Shown: one piece after another, positions 1 to 7,575 of the stretch | How positions within the stretch are numbered: position 1 is the stretch's first letter | Layout: the number at the start of each line of letters is the position of its first letter | Notes under the pieces: generated by a model | What the model was told of the DNA's origin: nothing | Seen by the model: only the letters and a program-made list of their open reading frames with translations | Databases searched by the model: none | From: Candidatus Methanoperedens sp. | GTDB taxonomy: Archaea; Halobacteriota; Methanosarcinia; Methanosarcinales; Methanoperedenaceae | Direction of reading: 5' to 3' | NCBI GenBank assembly: GCA_026552855.1 | Contig: JAPMTX010000146.1 | Span: 1-47,962 of the forward strand | DNA length: 47,962 nt | Translations under genes and position numbers: made by a program

Positions 1-1
1 A

Positions 2-895
2 TTGAGCGTACTTGCCATCTGGCCCGTAGTTACCTGGCGCCCTACATATAAATTTGACAGGGAAACCGCATTAGAGTTAATAAGCTACGGGAAACAGGTC
101 GTAGGGGCTAACCTGCTTGTCTTTTTGATCTCGGTCGTTGATGTCACTTTCATCGGTCGCATTCTCGGTGCCGACGACCTGGGGTTCTATTCCATCGCCA
201 TGGGCGTTGCGGCTCTTTTAACATCGCAAATCTCACTCCTCGCGGGGCGGGTGATGTTCCCCATATATTCCACAATACAGGATAACAGGGCTACTCTGAA
301 GAAAGCTTATATCAGGACTATAAAATATGTTTCACTCGTGTCTATTCCTGCCACTTTAGGGATATTTATGATCGCAGGGGATTTTATAAAAGTGGCATAC
401 GGCTCCAAATGGCTTCCCGCCGTGGCTGCCCTCCAGGTGCTGTGCTTCTACGGGCTTAACAGGTCGCTTCTCGGCACGACTGAGCAGTTGTACCTCGCGG
501 CGGGAAAGCCGCAGGTGAGGACAAAGCTTAACCTTCTGCAGCTTGTCCTGATGCTGGCGCTGATGTATCCTCTGACGATGCGTTACGGCATACTCGGCAC
601 CAGCATTGCTGCAATGCTCCCATCGGCGCTGATTGTGTTTTTGACGTTCAGGGAAGCAGGGAAAATAATAGAGGAGAGTTTTATATCTATTATAAGATCG
701 TTCGCTCCCTGCATCACAGGTTCTTTGGTGATGGTAATGGCGATTTATGCATGGAATTACGTGTCAGCTTCTTTTAGCCCGATTCTGAGGCTGGCGGTTT
801 CTGTTATTCTTGGGGCATCAGTCTATGTTGCTTTTCTCTGGCTTGCCAGAAAGGAACTGTTTTATGAGGTCAGGGAGTTGATCGGGAGAAGATAA
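2..895 (+). CDS. Polysaccharide flippase (Wzx/MATE-like), C-terminal part, copy 1
   Basis: This is the C-terminal 297 residues of a multi-pass membrane protein of the MOP/Wzx polysaccharide flippase family, which moves lipid-linked glycans across the membrane. The reading frame is already open at the left edge, so the start lies outside the window. Visible family features are the repeated hydrophobic helices, the segment FIGRILGADDLGFYSIA (typical of the loop after helix 1 or 7 in this family) and a short basic tail. Its 3' half recurs twice downstream, at 1846-2619 and 3268-3516, in nearly identical DNA, so this may be the only complete copy. The stop is followed after 11 bases by the end of a toxin gene on the other strand. 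It is not closely similar to the second flippase at 36687-37964. Confidence 0.85.
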   Translation: MSVLAIWPVVTWRPTYKFDRETALELISYGKQVVGANLLVFLISVVDVTFIGRILGADDLGFYSIAMGVAALLTSQISLLAGRVMFPIYSTIQDNRATLKKAYIRTIKYVSLVSIPATLGIFMIAGDFIKVAYGSKWLPAVAALQVLCFYGLNRSLLGTTEQLYLAAGKPQVRTKLNLLQLVLMLALMYPLTMRYGILGTSIAAMLPSALIVFLTFREAGKIIEESFISIIRSFAPCITGSLVMVMAIYAWNYVSASFSPILRLAVSVILGASVYVAFLWLARKELFYEVRELIGRR

Positions 896-906
896 TCAAC
901 CTGTTT

Positions 907-1422
907 TCATTTCTTTGGCATCTCAACAAGATATCGATTAATCTCACTTTTAAATTCAAAATAATCGTATTTCTTCAGATCCGACTTTATCTGGCGTACC
1001 TCGCTTGAAGAGCCGATCAGCCCGCTCAGTATCGCATCATGAATGAGATTTTGTATATTGAGCGCCGTTAGTCCGATTTTTTCTGCTTCGCAAAGTGCAT
1101 CATTATCATTGCTCAGAAATATTCCATCAGATGCTTTTGCAAGTATAATAGCATCTGCTTCACTGCCCAGTCCTGCTGTGGTTTTGAGCTTTAAAGCTTC
1201 CGTCTTCAAAGTCTTTGGTAATTCTCTTATTTGTATCCAGTCATCTAAAGCCTTTTCAATTTCATCCACAAAACTCAAATTTAGCTTTTTACATTTGAGA
1301 ATTTCATTATACACACTGTCCGGAATAACAATTTCCATTTGGGGAAATTGCTTTTTGATCATATCCAGCCTTTTAATTTTTGCAAGCGAACTCAGGATAT
1401 CTGCGTCTAAGCATATAATCAT
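907..1422 (-). CDS. PIN-domain ribonuclease toxin
   Basis: This 171-residue protein has the PIN-domain layout. It starts with MIICLDADILSSLAKI, giving acidic residues Asp6 and Asp8, has a Glu near residue 41 (YNEIL), and a C-terminal acidic cluster in GLGSEADAIILAKA and LSNDNDAL. These residues bind Mg or Mn in PIN nucleases, so the active site looks complete. The length and the GSEADAI motif resemble DUF3368-type PIN proteins, which pair with UPF0175 antitoxins. Its ATG shares one base with the stop codon of the antitoxin gene at 1422-1763 (TAATG), so the two are translationally coupled. The expected activity is RNA cleavage when the antitoxin is lost. The module sits between copies 1 and 2 of the flippase 3' end. 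Confidence 0.85.
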   Translation of the reverse strand: MIICLDADILSSLAKIKRLDMIKKQFPQMEIVIPDSVYNEILKCKKLNLSFVDEIEKALDDWIQIRELPKTLKTEALKLKTTAGLGSEADAIILAKASDGIFLSNDNDALCEAEKIGLTALNIQNLIHDAILSGLIGSSSEVRQIKSDLKKYDYFEFKSEINRYLVEMPKK

Positions 1423-1763
1423 TAAGCTCGCCTGATTTCCTTTAATTTTTTAGTTCTTTCATTGAGCTGTTGAACGCTCTTATAACCCCTGCGAAGCGGT
1501 ATGCCTCTTTCTACCAGAACCTCTTTCATTTCCTCGATACTTAATCTGGCGATATCAGATGCCCCTCCAAGCGAGACTTCTCTTCGTTTATACATCTCAA
1601 CGGCTATTTCAGTCCTCAGATCAGCTCTTTCGTTAATAAAAGCCTCAATAGCATCCTTTATAAAATCACTCTCACTTCGATAATGACCGCTTCTAAGGAG
1701 AGCTTTTATTTCTTTTTTCAAAAAATTTTCGCCTGAAAGACTTTCTGTTAAATACATGTTCAT
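1422..1763 (-). CDS. UPF0175-family antitoxin
   Basis: This 113-residue protein is the likely antitoxin of the PIN toxin immediately downstream. Residues about 10-50 (SGHYRSESDFIKDAIEAFI) resemble a ribbon-helix-helix DNA-binding segment. Residues about 58-95 (KRREVSLGGASDIARLSIEE, then VLVERGIPL) match the UPF0175 pattern, in which a short helix-turn-helix reads a DNA or promoter site. The C-terminus is strongly basic. The stop codon overlaps the toxin ATG by one base, the usual antitoxin-first order. Such pairs normally repress their own promoter. An AT-rich stretch upstream, around 1765-1800, could hold it, but no clear operator was identified. Confidence 0.82.
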   Translation of the reverse strand: MNMYLTESLSGENFLKKEIKALLRSGHYRSESDFIKDAIEAFINERADLRTEIAVEMYKRREVSLGGASDIARLSIEEMKEVLVERGIPLRRGYKSVQQLNERTKKLKEIRRA

Positions 1764-1845
1764 ATATTATTCTTTATCTCGTAAATAATGTTATTGTCGG
1801 TTCTTCGAATTTTACTCTGGTTTTGTTGCCATCGGTCTCGTTGTT

Positions 1846-2619
1846 GTGCTTGAAGTTTTGAGCGTACTTGCCATCTGGCGTCGCATCCTCGGTGCCGACA
1901 ACCTGGGGTTTTATTCCATCGCCATGGGCGTTGCGGCTCTTTTAACATCGCAGATCTCAACCCTTGCGGGGCGGGTGATGTTCCCCATATATTCCATAAT
2001 ACAGGATAACAGGGATACTCTGAAGAAAGCTTATATCAGGACTATAAAATATGTTTCGCTCGTATCCATTCCTGCGACTTTCGGGATATTTATGATCGCA
2101 GGGGATTTTATCAAAGTGGTTTACGGCTCCAAATGGCTCCCCGCCGCCGCTGCCCTCCAGGTGCTGTGCTTCTACGGGCTTAACAGGTCGCTTCTCGGCA
2201 CGACTGAGCAGTTGTACCTCGCAGCGGGAAAGCCGCAGGTGAGGACAAAACTTAACCTTCTGCAGCTTGTCCTGATGCTGGCGCTGATGTATCCTCTGAC
2301 GATGCGTTACGGTATACTCGGTACCAGTATCGCTGCAATGCTCCCCTCGGCGCTGATCGTGTTCTTGACGTTCAGGGAAGCGGGAATGATAATAGAGGAA
2401 AGCTTTGCATCTATTATAAGATCGTTAGCCCCCTGCATCACTGGTTCTTTGATAATGGTAATGGCGATTTATGCATGGAATTACGTGTCAGCTTCTTTTA
2501 GCCCGATTCTGAGGCTGGCGGTTTCTGTTATCCTTGGGGCATCAGTCTATGTTGCGTTTCTCTGGCTGGCGAGAAAGGAACTGTTTTATGAGATCAGGGG
2601 ACTGATAACGAGGCGATAA
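1846..2619 (+). pseudogene. Flippase 3' fragment, copy 2, with internal deletion
   Basis: This stretch is nearly identical in DNA to copy 1 (2-895) from the shared segment TTGAGCGTACTTGCCATC onward. Relative to copy 1 it lacks 132 bases (copy 1 positions 24-155), a loss of 44 codons that keeps the frame, so FIGRILGAD becomes WRRILGAD. Upstream of the GTG at 1846 the frame stays open back to about 1795 and codes for hydrophobic residues (FVAIGLVVVLEVLSV), so the duplicated block probably starts there. Most of the N-terminal half of a flippase is absent, so it is unlikely to be functional. It ends with the same LFYEIRGLITRR tail as copy 3. Confidence 0.85.
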
Positions 2620-2683
2620 ATCTCCGCCCTTCTATTGGTTTGATTCTTAAATGTCCGTAACTTCAAATTTTTTAATATAATAT

Positions 2684-2956
2684 CTATTTCCCCAAACCCA
2701 TAATTTCTTTCAGGTTTTGTTTTAAAAGCTTCAATTTCGCTTGTCCTATTCTCCCAATTTTATTTTTTAGGCGTCTTTTATCTATTGCTCTAAGCTGGAA
2801 GACTAAAGCTACGGAATCCACCTCAAGATTATTGGATTGATCGGGTTTGATCGTGAATGTGAAAGGGAATCCAGCAGCTCCCAGCTTAGAAGTAAGAGGG
2901 ACTATCAGAACAGTTGGGAGTTTTTCTAATCCAACTGCATTATAGGGTATCCTCAA
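2684..2956 (-). pseudogene. MazF/PemK-type toxin, N-terminally truncated
   Basis: The 90 residues contain the C-terminal two thirds of a MazF/PemK endoribonuclease: VLIVPLTSKLG (core beta strand), a middle segment, then VDSVALVFQLRAIDKRRL, the conserved strand-helix element. The family normally begins with about 25-30 residues carrying the catalytic basic residue and the RPxVVLS motif. These are absent. Here the frame begins with a TTG inside the end of the antitoxin gene (16-base overlap), with no ribosome binding site of its own. The simplest reading is a deletion that removed the 5' end of the toxin and fused the remainder against the antitoxin. Expression of an active toxin is unlikely. 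Confidence 0.75.
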
Positions 2957-3149
2957 AGTTCAGAAGAGCTTCATCACTGAGGCTGTCCCATTCTTCAAAT
3001 TCCTTTTTCAGATCAAAATCATATTCTCTCTGGCGGATGATTGATTCTTTAAATATGCGGATAATCTTCATGAGATTGGCTATTTGTTCATCGGAAAGGT
3101 CTTTGATCTCGTTTGATATATCTTCCTTATATTTCTGTGAGGTTTGCAT
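2940..3149 (-). CDS. Antitoxin partner of the truncated MazF-like toxin
   Basis: This is a small acidic helical protein of about 69-71 residues. It has a central segment (DLSDEQIANLMKIIRIFKE) and an acidic C-terminus ending LLNFEDTL, which is the usual unstructured toxin-binding tail of a MazE-like antitoxin. There are two possible ATG starts, 3155 and 3149. The AAGGAGAG ribosome binding site lies directly against the first and about 6 bases before the second, so 3149 is preferred. The family is not recognised with certainty. The call rests on size, charge and position directly upstream of a MazF remnant. It appears intact although its toxin is not. Confidence 0.65.
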   Translation of the reverse strand: MQTSQKYKEDISNEIKDLSDEQIANLMKIIRIFKESIIRQREYDFDLKKEFEEWDSLSDEALLNFEDTL

Positions 3150-3234
3150 TTCCATCTCTCCTTTTGAATAATACCTTGTACTTAATCTCCTTTTGACCTG
3201 AAATACGCAATTATTTTTATCTGGTTTCTTTGGT

Positions 3235-3253
3235 TTATATAGTTAACATATAA
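3235..3253. promoter_or_regulatory. Palindrome TTATAT-AGTTAAC-ATATAA upstream of antitoxin
   Basis: An inverted repeat with 6-base arms and a central GTTAAC, about 80 bases before the antitoxin start on the minus strand. It contains TATA-like sequence in both directions, so it could be the promoter and autoregulatory operator of the toxin-antitoxin remnant. Only the symmetry and position support this. Confidence 0.35.
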
Positions 3254-3267
3254 GGTTGTATTTTTAG

Positions 3268-3516
3268 CGTTCAGGGAAGCAGGGAATAATGGAGGAGAGC
3301 TTTGCATCTATTATAAGATCGTTAGCCTCCTGCATCACTGGTTCTTTGATAATGGTAATGGCGATTTATGCATGGCAATACATGTCAGCTTCTCTTAGCC
3401 CGGTTTTGAGGCTGGCTGTTTCTGTTATTCTTGGGGCATCAGTCTGTGTTGCATTCCTCTGGTTGACCAGAAAGGAACTGTTTTATGAGATCAGGGGACT
3501 GATAACGAGGCGATAA
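3268..3516 (+). pseudogene. Flippase 3' fragment, copy 3
   Basis: This is a third, shortest copy of the flippase 3' end, corresponding to about the last 80 codons. It begins abruptly at TTCAGGGAAGCAGGG, in the middle of the gene, and near the junction is two bases shorter than copies 1 and 2, which breaks the frame. An ATG at 3289 reopens the correct frame (EESFASIIRSLA), giving a nominal 75-residue product. It has no promoter or ribosome binding site of its own and is a duplication scar. Confidence 0.8.
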
Positions 3517-3674
3517 AAGCCGCTATCCTTCCACAGTTATGTTTCAGCATCTTCGAACAAGAACTAATCATTTTGGGGTATTTTTGAACGTGATGAAGGC
3601 GAATCTTGATATATTGAGGCGACTTTTGCTTTTATTTCAGCCAGCTCAAATTCCATTTTCGAGAGCCTCTCATA

Positions 3675-4031
3675 TTATCTTCTGTCCGGAATCAAGACTC
3701 TTAAGAAACACCACAACTTCTCTATTCTTCCAAAATTTTCTTTCTGGACATCATCATATATAATATCAAAGAATTCATACTCACCTTCTGGAGGCTCATA
3801 TTCAACATCTATTTTTATGACTTTGATAATATTATCGTCTTTTGCCCATAGTAAATTTATGAAATTCTCTAAAATATTTTTTTCAGCTTCCGCGATTATT
3901 TTCACAGTTTTGCCATCCGGTAGGTTCTGTACCGTACCAGATATTTCCATTTTATTTGCGATTTGGGCAACAAATTCTCGATAGCCAACTTTCTGGACTC
4001 TTCCTTTTACTGTTATTGTTGCTCTCTGCAT
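3675..4031 (-). CDS. acyP: Acylphosphatase
   Basis: This is a 118-residue protein whose first 90 residues are an acylphosphatase domain, which hydrolyses carboxyl-phosphate bonds such as acetyl phosphate and 1,3-bisphosphoglycerate. The signature GRVQKVGYREFV near residues 10-21 supplies the phosphate-binding loop and catalytic Arg. SGTVQNLPDGKTV near residues 31-43 supplies the catalytic Asn. The family is usually 90-100 residues. The extra C-terminal 25 residues (KENFGRIEKLWCFLRVLIPD) are not part of the domain and may be a read-on. The gene is a minus-strand neighbour of the deacetylase at 4066 with a 34-base gap, so co-transcription is likely. Confidence 0.85.
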   Translation of the reverse strand: MQRATITVKGRVQKVGYREFVAQIANKMEISGTVQNLPDGKTVKIIAEAEKNILENFINLLWAKDDNIIKVIKIDVEYEPPEGEYEFFDIIYDDVQKENFGRIEKLWCFLRVLIPDRR

Positions 4032-4065
4032 AATTCGCCTTAATTATTCGATATTGCATCTTTTA

Positions 4066-5028
4066 CTATTTAGCAATTCTTCTGTACTCCTGCACTGTTA
4101 CAAATTCAAACCCCGCGTCTTTTGCACGGCGGATTACATCATCAAGGAGTTCAACAGCCTTAACGCCCAGGTTCCTGCTCTTTAATGCATGCCTCAGCAC
4201 ATCTGCAAATATATACTCTATTGGATTATCAGCCCTTCTGACAGGCGTAATGCCTGATGAGGCATCAAGACATTCATTAGGATGAAATAAAAACACTATC
4301 GGTTTTCCTGTCCTCCGGGATTCTACGAACAAAAATTTTTCCAGAACTTTTAGTATCAGGGGGCTTACCCGCATCGTTGTTCCGATATACGAAGGTATGA
4401 AAGCAGAGATCGGGATCTCAAGAACTTTTGAATCCCCCTTCTTAACAACCGAATCATAAGAAGGATGATAGGGATGTCTCGGGGCGACCAGCCACTTCAA
4501 TTTTCTCTTTGAACCGAATGTCAGGGGACCATCGAAACGCTGTGAGGCGATGGAACTGTCCGTGTTAAACCCTGTCTGCTCAAGCGCCCTTATGGTTGAT
4601 TCATTTATACGCAGCGCGGGCGCTCTGAAGTCATAAATCCTTCCTGCGATCTCCCCGATGACATTTTTTGCTTTTTCCAGTTCTGCTGTTTGTTCCATGA
4701 GGCTCATCGAATCGAAAGCACGGTCATGTGAATGGTCATACCCGTGACAGCCTATATCATGCCCGTGCTCTGTTACCAGTTCGACAGACTCAGGAACTAA
4801 TTCTGCCATCTCCCCCGTAAAATAGAAGGTACATTTTATATCATGTCTCGCATAAACATCGAGCAGACGTGGAAGCCCGATTTCATAGACTTCCCTTGCC
4901 GTATCCGGATCGAGTTTATTCTTTGTGATCGAAAAACTTTCGACGTCATTGGTCATGAGGAAATACATTTTATCACTTATAGTTAAATCTTGCAAAAGCT
5001 CCGCTGCATCAGCCGTTCCTCTTATCAC
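4066..5028 (-). CDS. Polysaccharide deacetylase (NodB homology domain)
   Basis: This 320-residue enzyme removes N- or O-acetyl groups from a polysaccharide, by the CE4/NodB family. Motif 1 is MTNDVES (the Asp pair of the family), motif 2 is CHGYDHSH (metal-binding His residues) and motif 3 is DFRAPALR. All metal and catalytic positions appear retained. No signal peptide is visible, so it probably acts inside the cell or on the cytoplasmic face on precursors. The nominal GTG start at 5028 has no clear ribosome binding site. Met21 (position 4968, MYFLMTNDVES) is a better family N-terminus and the start may be there. It lies downstream of the zinc-binding gene at 5049, which ends 20 bases before. 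Confidence 0.85.
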   Translation of the reverse strand: MIRGTADAAELLQDLTISDKMYFLMTNDVESFSITKNKLDPDTAREVYEIGLPRLLDVYARHDIKCTFYFTGEMAELVPESVELVTEHGHDIGCHGYDHSHDRAFDSMSLMEQTAELEKAKNVIGEIAGRIYDFRAPALRINESTIRALEQTGFNTDSSIASQRFDGPLTFGSKRKLKWLVAPRHPYHPSYDSVVKKGDSKVLEIPISAFIPSYIGTTMRVSPLILKVLEKFLFVESRRTGKPIVFLFHPNECLDASSGITPVRRADNPIEYIFADVLRHALKSRNLGVKAVELLDDVIRRAKDAGFEFVTVQEYRRIAK

Positions 5029-5048
5029 TGGTTCAATTCAGATGCGGC

Positions 5049-5411
5049 TTAAAGGAACTGTTGTACTGTTCTATCTGGGAGCTGGTAATATTTTTTAAGT
5101 ATGTTCAGGAAAATTTTTTCCTGGGAATATTTACTCATGGAATATGCGTCATCAAAGTCTTCGATCTTCTCAAGGTCTTTGGCAACAAGGCGCATTCTAA
5201 CGCTTGAGCCCGGTATTTGCAGGTACTTTTCTATCCGGGACAGAACATTGATGAAATATCCCCTGCCTGTGGCTCTGTCTGAGCCGATATTCTTAACCAT
5301 TCCGCACCGGGTGCAGAAAGGATGGGGTTTCAATCCTCCGGGATGCTCTCTTACTATATACGGCAGCCATACTTTTTCAGTATTTCCGCAGTCGATATGG
5401 TCGCATTTCAA
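5049..5411 (-). CDS. Zinc-binding protein of unknown function
   Basis: This 120-residue protein has four cysteines in two pairs at the N-terminus: MKCDHIDCG and, 25 residues later, PFCTRCGMV. They could form one zinc ribbon. The remainder is helical with no membrane segment. The start is a TTG (5411). The ATG at 5406 is out of frame. A TATA-like AAATATAAG lies about 40 bases upstream. It is first in a minus-strand run with the deacetylase and acylphosphatase. I do not recognise the family. The zinc ribbon suggests nucleic-acid or protein binding, but nothing more specific can be said. Confidence 0.7.
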   Translation of the reverse strand: MKCDHIDCGNTEKVWLPYIVREHPGGLKPHPFCTRCGMVKNIGSDRATGRGYFINVLSRIEKYLQIPGSSVRMRLVAKDLEKIEDFDDAYSMSKYSQEKIFLNILKKYYQLPDRTVQQFL

Positions 5412-5469
5412 TGTAATTCTCTTTCTGCATTAACAATACTAACTTATATTTATTTTTATCCATCAGTTA

Positions 5470-5545
5470 ACATAATCATAGTTATGATAGGTTAGGCATT
5501 GCGTATTTTTTATAAAGCAAGTTACAATCAAACATTTTATATATG
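5470..5545 (+). promoter_or_regulatory. Promoter region of the S8 protease gene
   Basis: ATAATCATAGTTATGAT at about 5471-5487 is a near-palindromic AT element of the same kind as those before the PEF-CTERM genes. TTTTATATATGAG (5534-5546) is a good archaeal TATA box about 30 bases before the ATG at 5575. The ribosome binding site AAGGTGG lies at 5562-5568. Confidence 0.55.
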
Positions 5546-5574
5546 AGATTGTTAATACTGTTTAAGGTGGAAAA

Positions 5575-7362
5575 ATGAATGTTAAATTAAACTTGATTTT
5601 CCTTTTGATGCTGGCTGCTGTGTTTTTCAATATTATTGGTATTGGTAATGCACTTAACTACGTATCCGAAGAAAATAATCAAATAATAGACCAAGAAGCA
5701 TCAAACGTTGTATATACAGAAAAAACAGTTAAAGAAAAACCAGTTAAAGTAGTTCCTCCACAAGGTAAAATAGAGCGTGCACTTGGAGACAGAATACAAA
5801 GCATGGGCAAGAGTGATAAGGTCAGAGTAGCTATTTGGATAAGATCGGATATTATCCAGGGCATAAGAAGACCTGAGATCTTAACAGATGGAGACCTTCA
5901 AGCATTAACGCACGACCGCCTTCAAAAAACTTTAGACATGCAGTTAGGGCAGATAAAGAAAAATGTTTCAGTAAAACAAAAGCCAGTCAGGGATTACCTG
6001 AGATCGAAAAGTATAAATCCACTATATGAAAGCTCGCTCGCCCCTGTCATATTTGCGGAGATCTCTAAAGATGATATCCATGAATTGGAGGCAAGGAACG
6101 ATGTGGCAGCCCTGTACCTGGGACGAGAGTATAAACCCTTAATGGACACTTCGGTGTCTACCGTTCTTGCGCCACCTGTCTGGTCTTATGTTCAAAACGG
6201 AACGAAGGTAGCTGTAATAGAGGCAGGGGGAATAGCCTTTGACAATCCGTATTTAAAAGATGGCATTTACTATAATGCAAGTAACCCAAACATTGGCTTC
6301 CATCCTACAGCGGTTGCAGGAATAATCGCCAGTACCCATACAACATATAAAGGAATCGCATATAAAGGACCTGCTCTTCTCAGTGGCAACGCGAATAGCT
6401 GGTGGGATTCGGACCTGATGGCAGCCACGGACTGGGCAGTTGCTAATGGCGCAAGAGTTCTGAGCAATAGCTGGGGTGCTGATAATGGGGGGGTACTAAG
6501 TCCTTTAGCATATTACTATGATTGGCTGGTTTACAACTATGGGGTAACGGTAGTATTTGCCGCAGGGAATGATGCTTCGGCTAGGGTTTATGACCCGGCA
6601 GTCGCTTACAATGTGATCGCAGTGGGTTCTTTTAGTGATTCTAACAGCGGCTGGAACTGGTGGGATGATAATATGTCTTCATTCTCCAGCTACCTGGATC
6701 CCCCGTCTACTGATAGGGAAGAACCTGATGTTGCAGCACCAGGAGAGGACATAATTTCCACGACCACAGCACCACCCTGGACAGGTAATGTCGGATCAGG
6801 CACAAGCTATGCTGTTCCGCATGTTTCAGGTTTAGCCTCATTGCTAATAAATAAAACTCCAGCCCTTGCAGTCTGGCCTGAAGCTGTCAGAGCAATAATA
6901 ATGGCATCAGCCGACCACAATATCGAGGGAAGCAGCAGACTGAGTGATAAGGACGGCGCTGGCGGCATAAATGCACTGGAAGCATATAAAATAGCGAGTA
7001 CCGCAACAAAATGGGGCGGTATCGAACTGGCATATAACGATGGTGCACCGTGGTATTCTCAAAATATTACAGCGAGTATGGGACAAAGGATAAGGGTTGT
7101 AGTAGCATGGGACTCCAATTCCACAGGCTACGGAGGAAGCGACGCTCTCAATGCTGATATGGATTTATCGATCGAAAGATTATCTGGAACAACATGGGTG
7201 CCGGAATTCAGAGCGGGCAGTTCGCAATCTCTTGATAACAATTATGAGATATTAGATTTCAATGTACCACTGTCCGGGAAATACAGGGCAAAGGTAGTGA
7301 AGTTCAGCTGGGCAGATACGAGTTATATCGAGCATCTTGGATACGCGGTGTACATCAAATAA
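5575..7362 (+). CDS. Secreted subtilisin-family (S8) serine protease with Glu in the Asp site
   Basis: This 595-residue protein begins with a signal peptide (residues 1-26). A propeptide-like helical region (about 60-185) precedes an S8 catalytic domain (about 195-460), and a C-terminal beta domain resembling pre-peptidase domains follows. The catalytic His is His243 (HPTAVAG), the oxyanion Asn is Asn332 (AAGNDAS) and the nucleophile is Ser411 (GTSYAVPHVSG). The position of the normal Asp is Glu216 (VAVIEAGG), so the triad would be Glu-His-Ser unless another Asp takes over. It has no C-terminal sorting tail or membrane helix, so it is probably released or loosely surface bound. Start ATG is supported by a good ribosome binding site. 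Its position beside the PEF-CTERM genes suggests a role in surface protein turnover or maturation, which is inference. Confidence 0.88.
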   Translation: MNVKLNLIFLLMLAAVFFNIIGIGNALNYVSEENNQIIDQEASNVVYTEKTVKEKPVKVVPPQGKIERALGDRIQSMGKSDKVRVAIWIRSDIIQGIRRPEILTDGDLQALTHDRLQKTLDMQLGQIKKNVSVKQKPVRDYLRSKSINPLYESSLAPVIFAEISKDDIHELEARNDVAALYLGREYKPLMDTSVSTVLAPPVWSYVQNGTKVAVIEAGGIAFDNPYLKDGIYYNASNPNIGFHPTAVAGIIASTHTTYKGIAYKGPALLSGNANSWWDSDLMAATDWAVANGARVLSNSWGADNGGVLSPLAYYYDWLVYNYGVTVVFAAGNDASARVYDPAVAYNVIAVGSFSDSNSGWNWWDDNMSSFSSYLDPPSTDREEPDVAAPGEDIISTTTAPPWTGNVGSGTSYAVPHVSGLASLLINKTPALAVWPEAVRAIIMASADHNIEGSSRLSDKDGAGGINALEAYKIASTATKWGGIELAYNDGAPWYSQNITASMGQRIRVVVAWDSNSTGYGGSDALNADMDLSIERLSGTTWVPEFRAGSSQSLDNNYEILDFNVPLSGKYRAKVVKFSWADTSYIEHLGYAVYIK

Positions 7363-7387
7363 TAATTGGGATTCGGAGCGGTTTTGT

Positions 7388-7460
7388 ATCATCATAATCA
7401 TAAAATATGATGATTATAATTATGTTGATTAAAATGTTTAGATAGCGATAAATTTATATA
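7388..7460 (+). promoter_or_regulatory. Promoter with Fur-like AT repeats, PEF-CTERM gene 1
   Basis: Symmetric ATCATNAT repeats occupy 7388-7422 (ATCATCATAATCATA, then TATGATGATTATAATTATG). They are followed by the core TAGCGATAAATTTATATA at 7443-7460, which recurs almost unchanged before four other surface genes. A 115-base leader follows, containing two copies of GTCAGGACT (7485 and 7543), and the ribosome binding site GGAGG at 7563-7567. Confidence 0.6.
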
Positions 7461-7575
7461 GAGGCTTAATTATTTCTATAATGAGTCAGGACTATCATGG
7501 TGGTCTGAAATCCCTGAGAAAATCGTTGACCATCATTAATCTGTCAGGACTTAGGAGAAATAGGAGGATGGAAAA

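Noticed and set aside
2684-3253. Considered an insertion sequence between flippase copies
   Set aside because: No transposase, terminal inverted repeats or clear target duplication found. The content is a toxin-antitoxin remnant.
3564-3656. A 30-codon minus-strand frame (MEFELAEIKAKVASIYQD) after the acylphosphatase
   Set aside because: Plausible composition, but too short, no ribosome binding site and no family. Possibly a remnant, not supportable as a gene.
5813-6350. Thought the S8 protease had lost its catalytic His because HGTHVAG reads HPTAVAG
   Set aside because: The catalytic residue is the first His of the motif, which is present (His243). Only the second, non-catalytic His is replaced.
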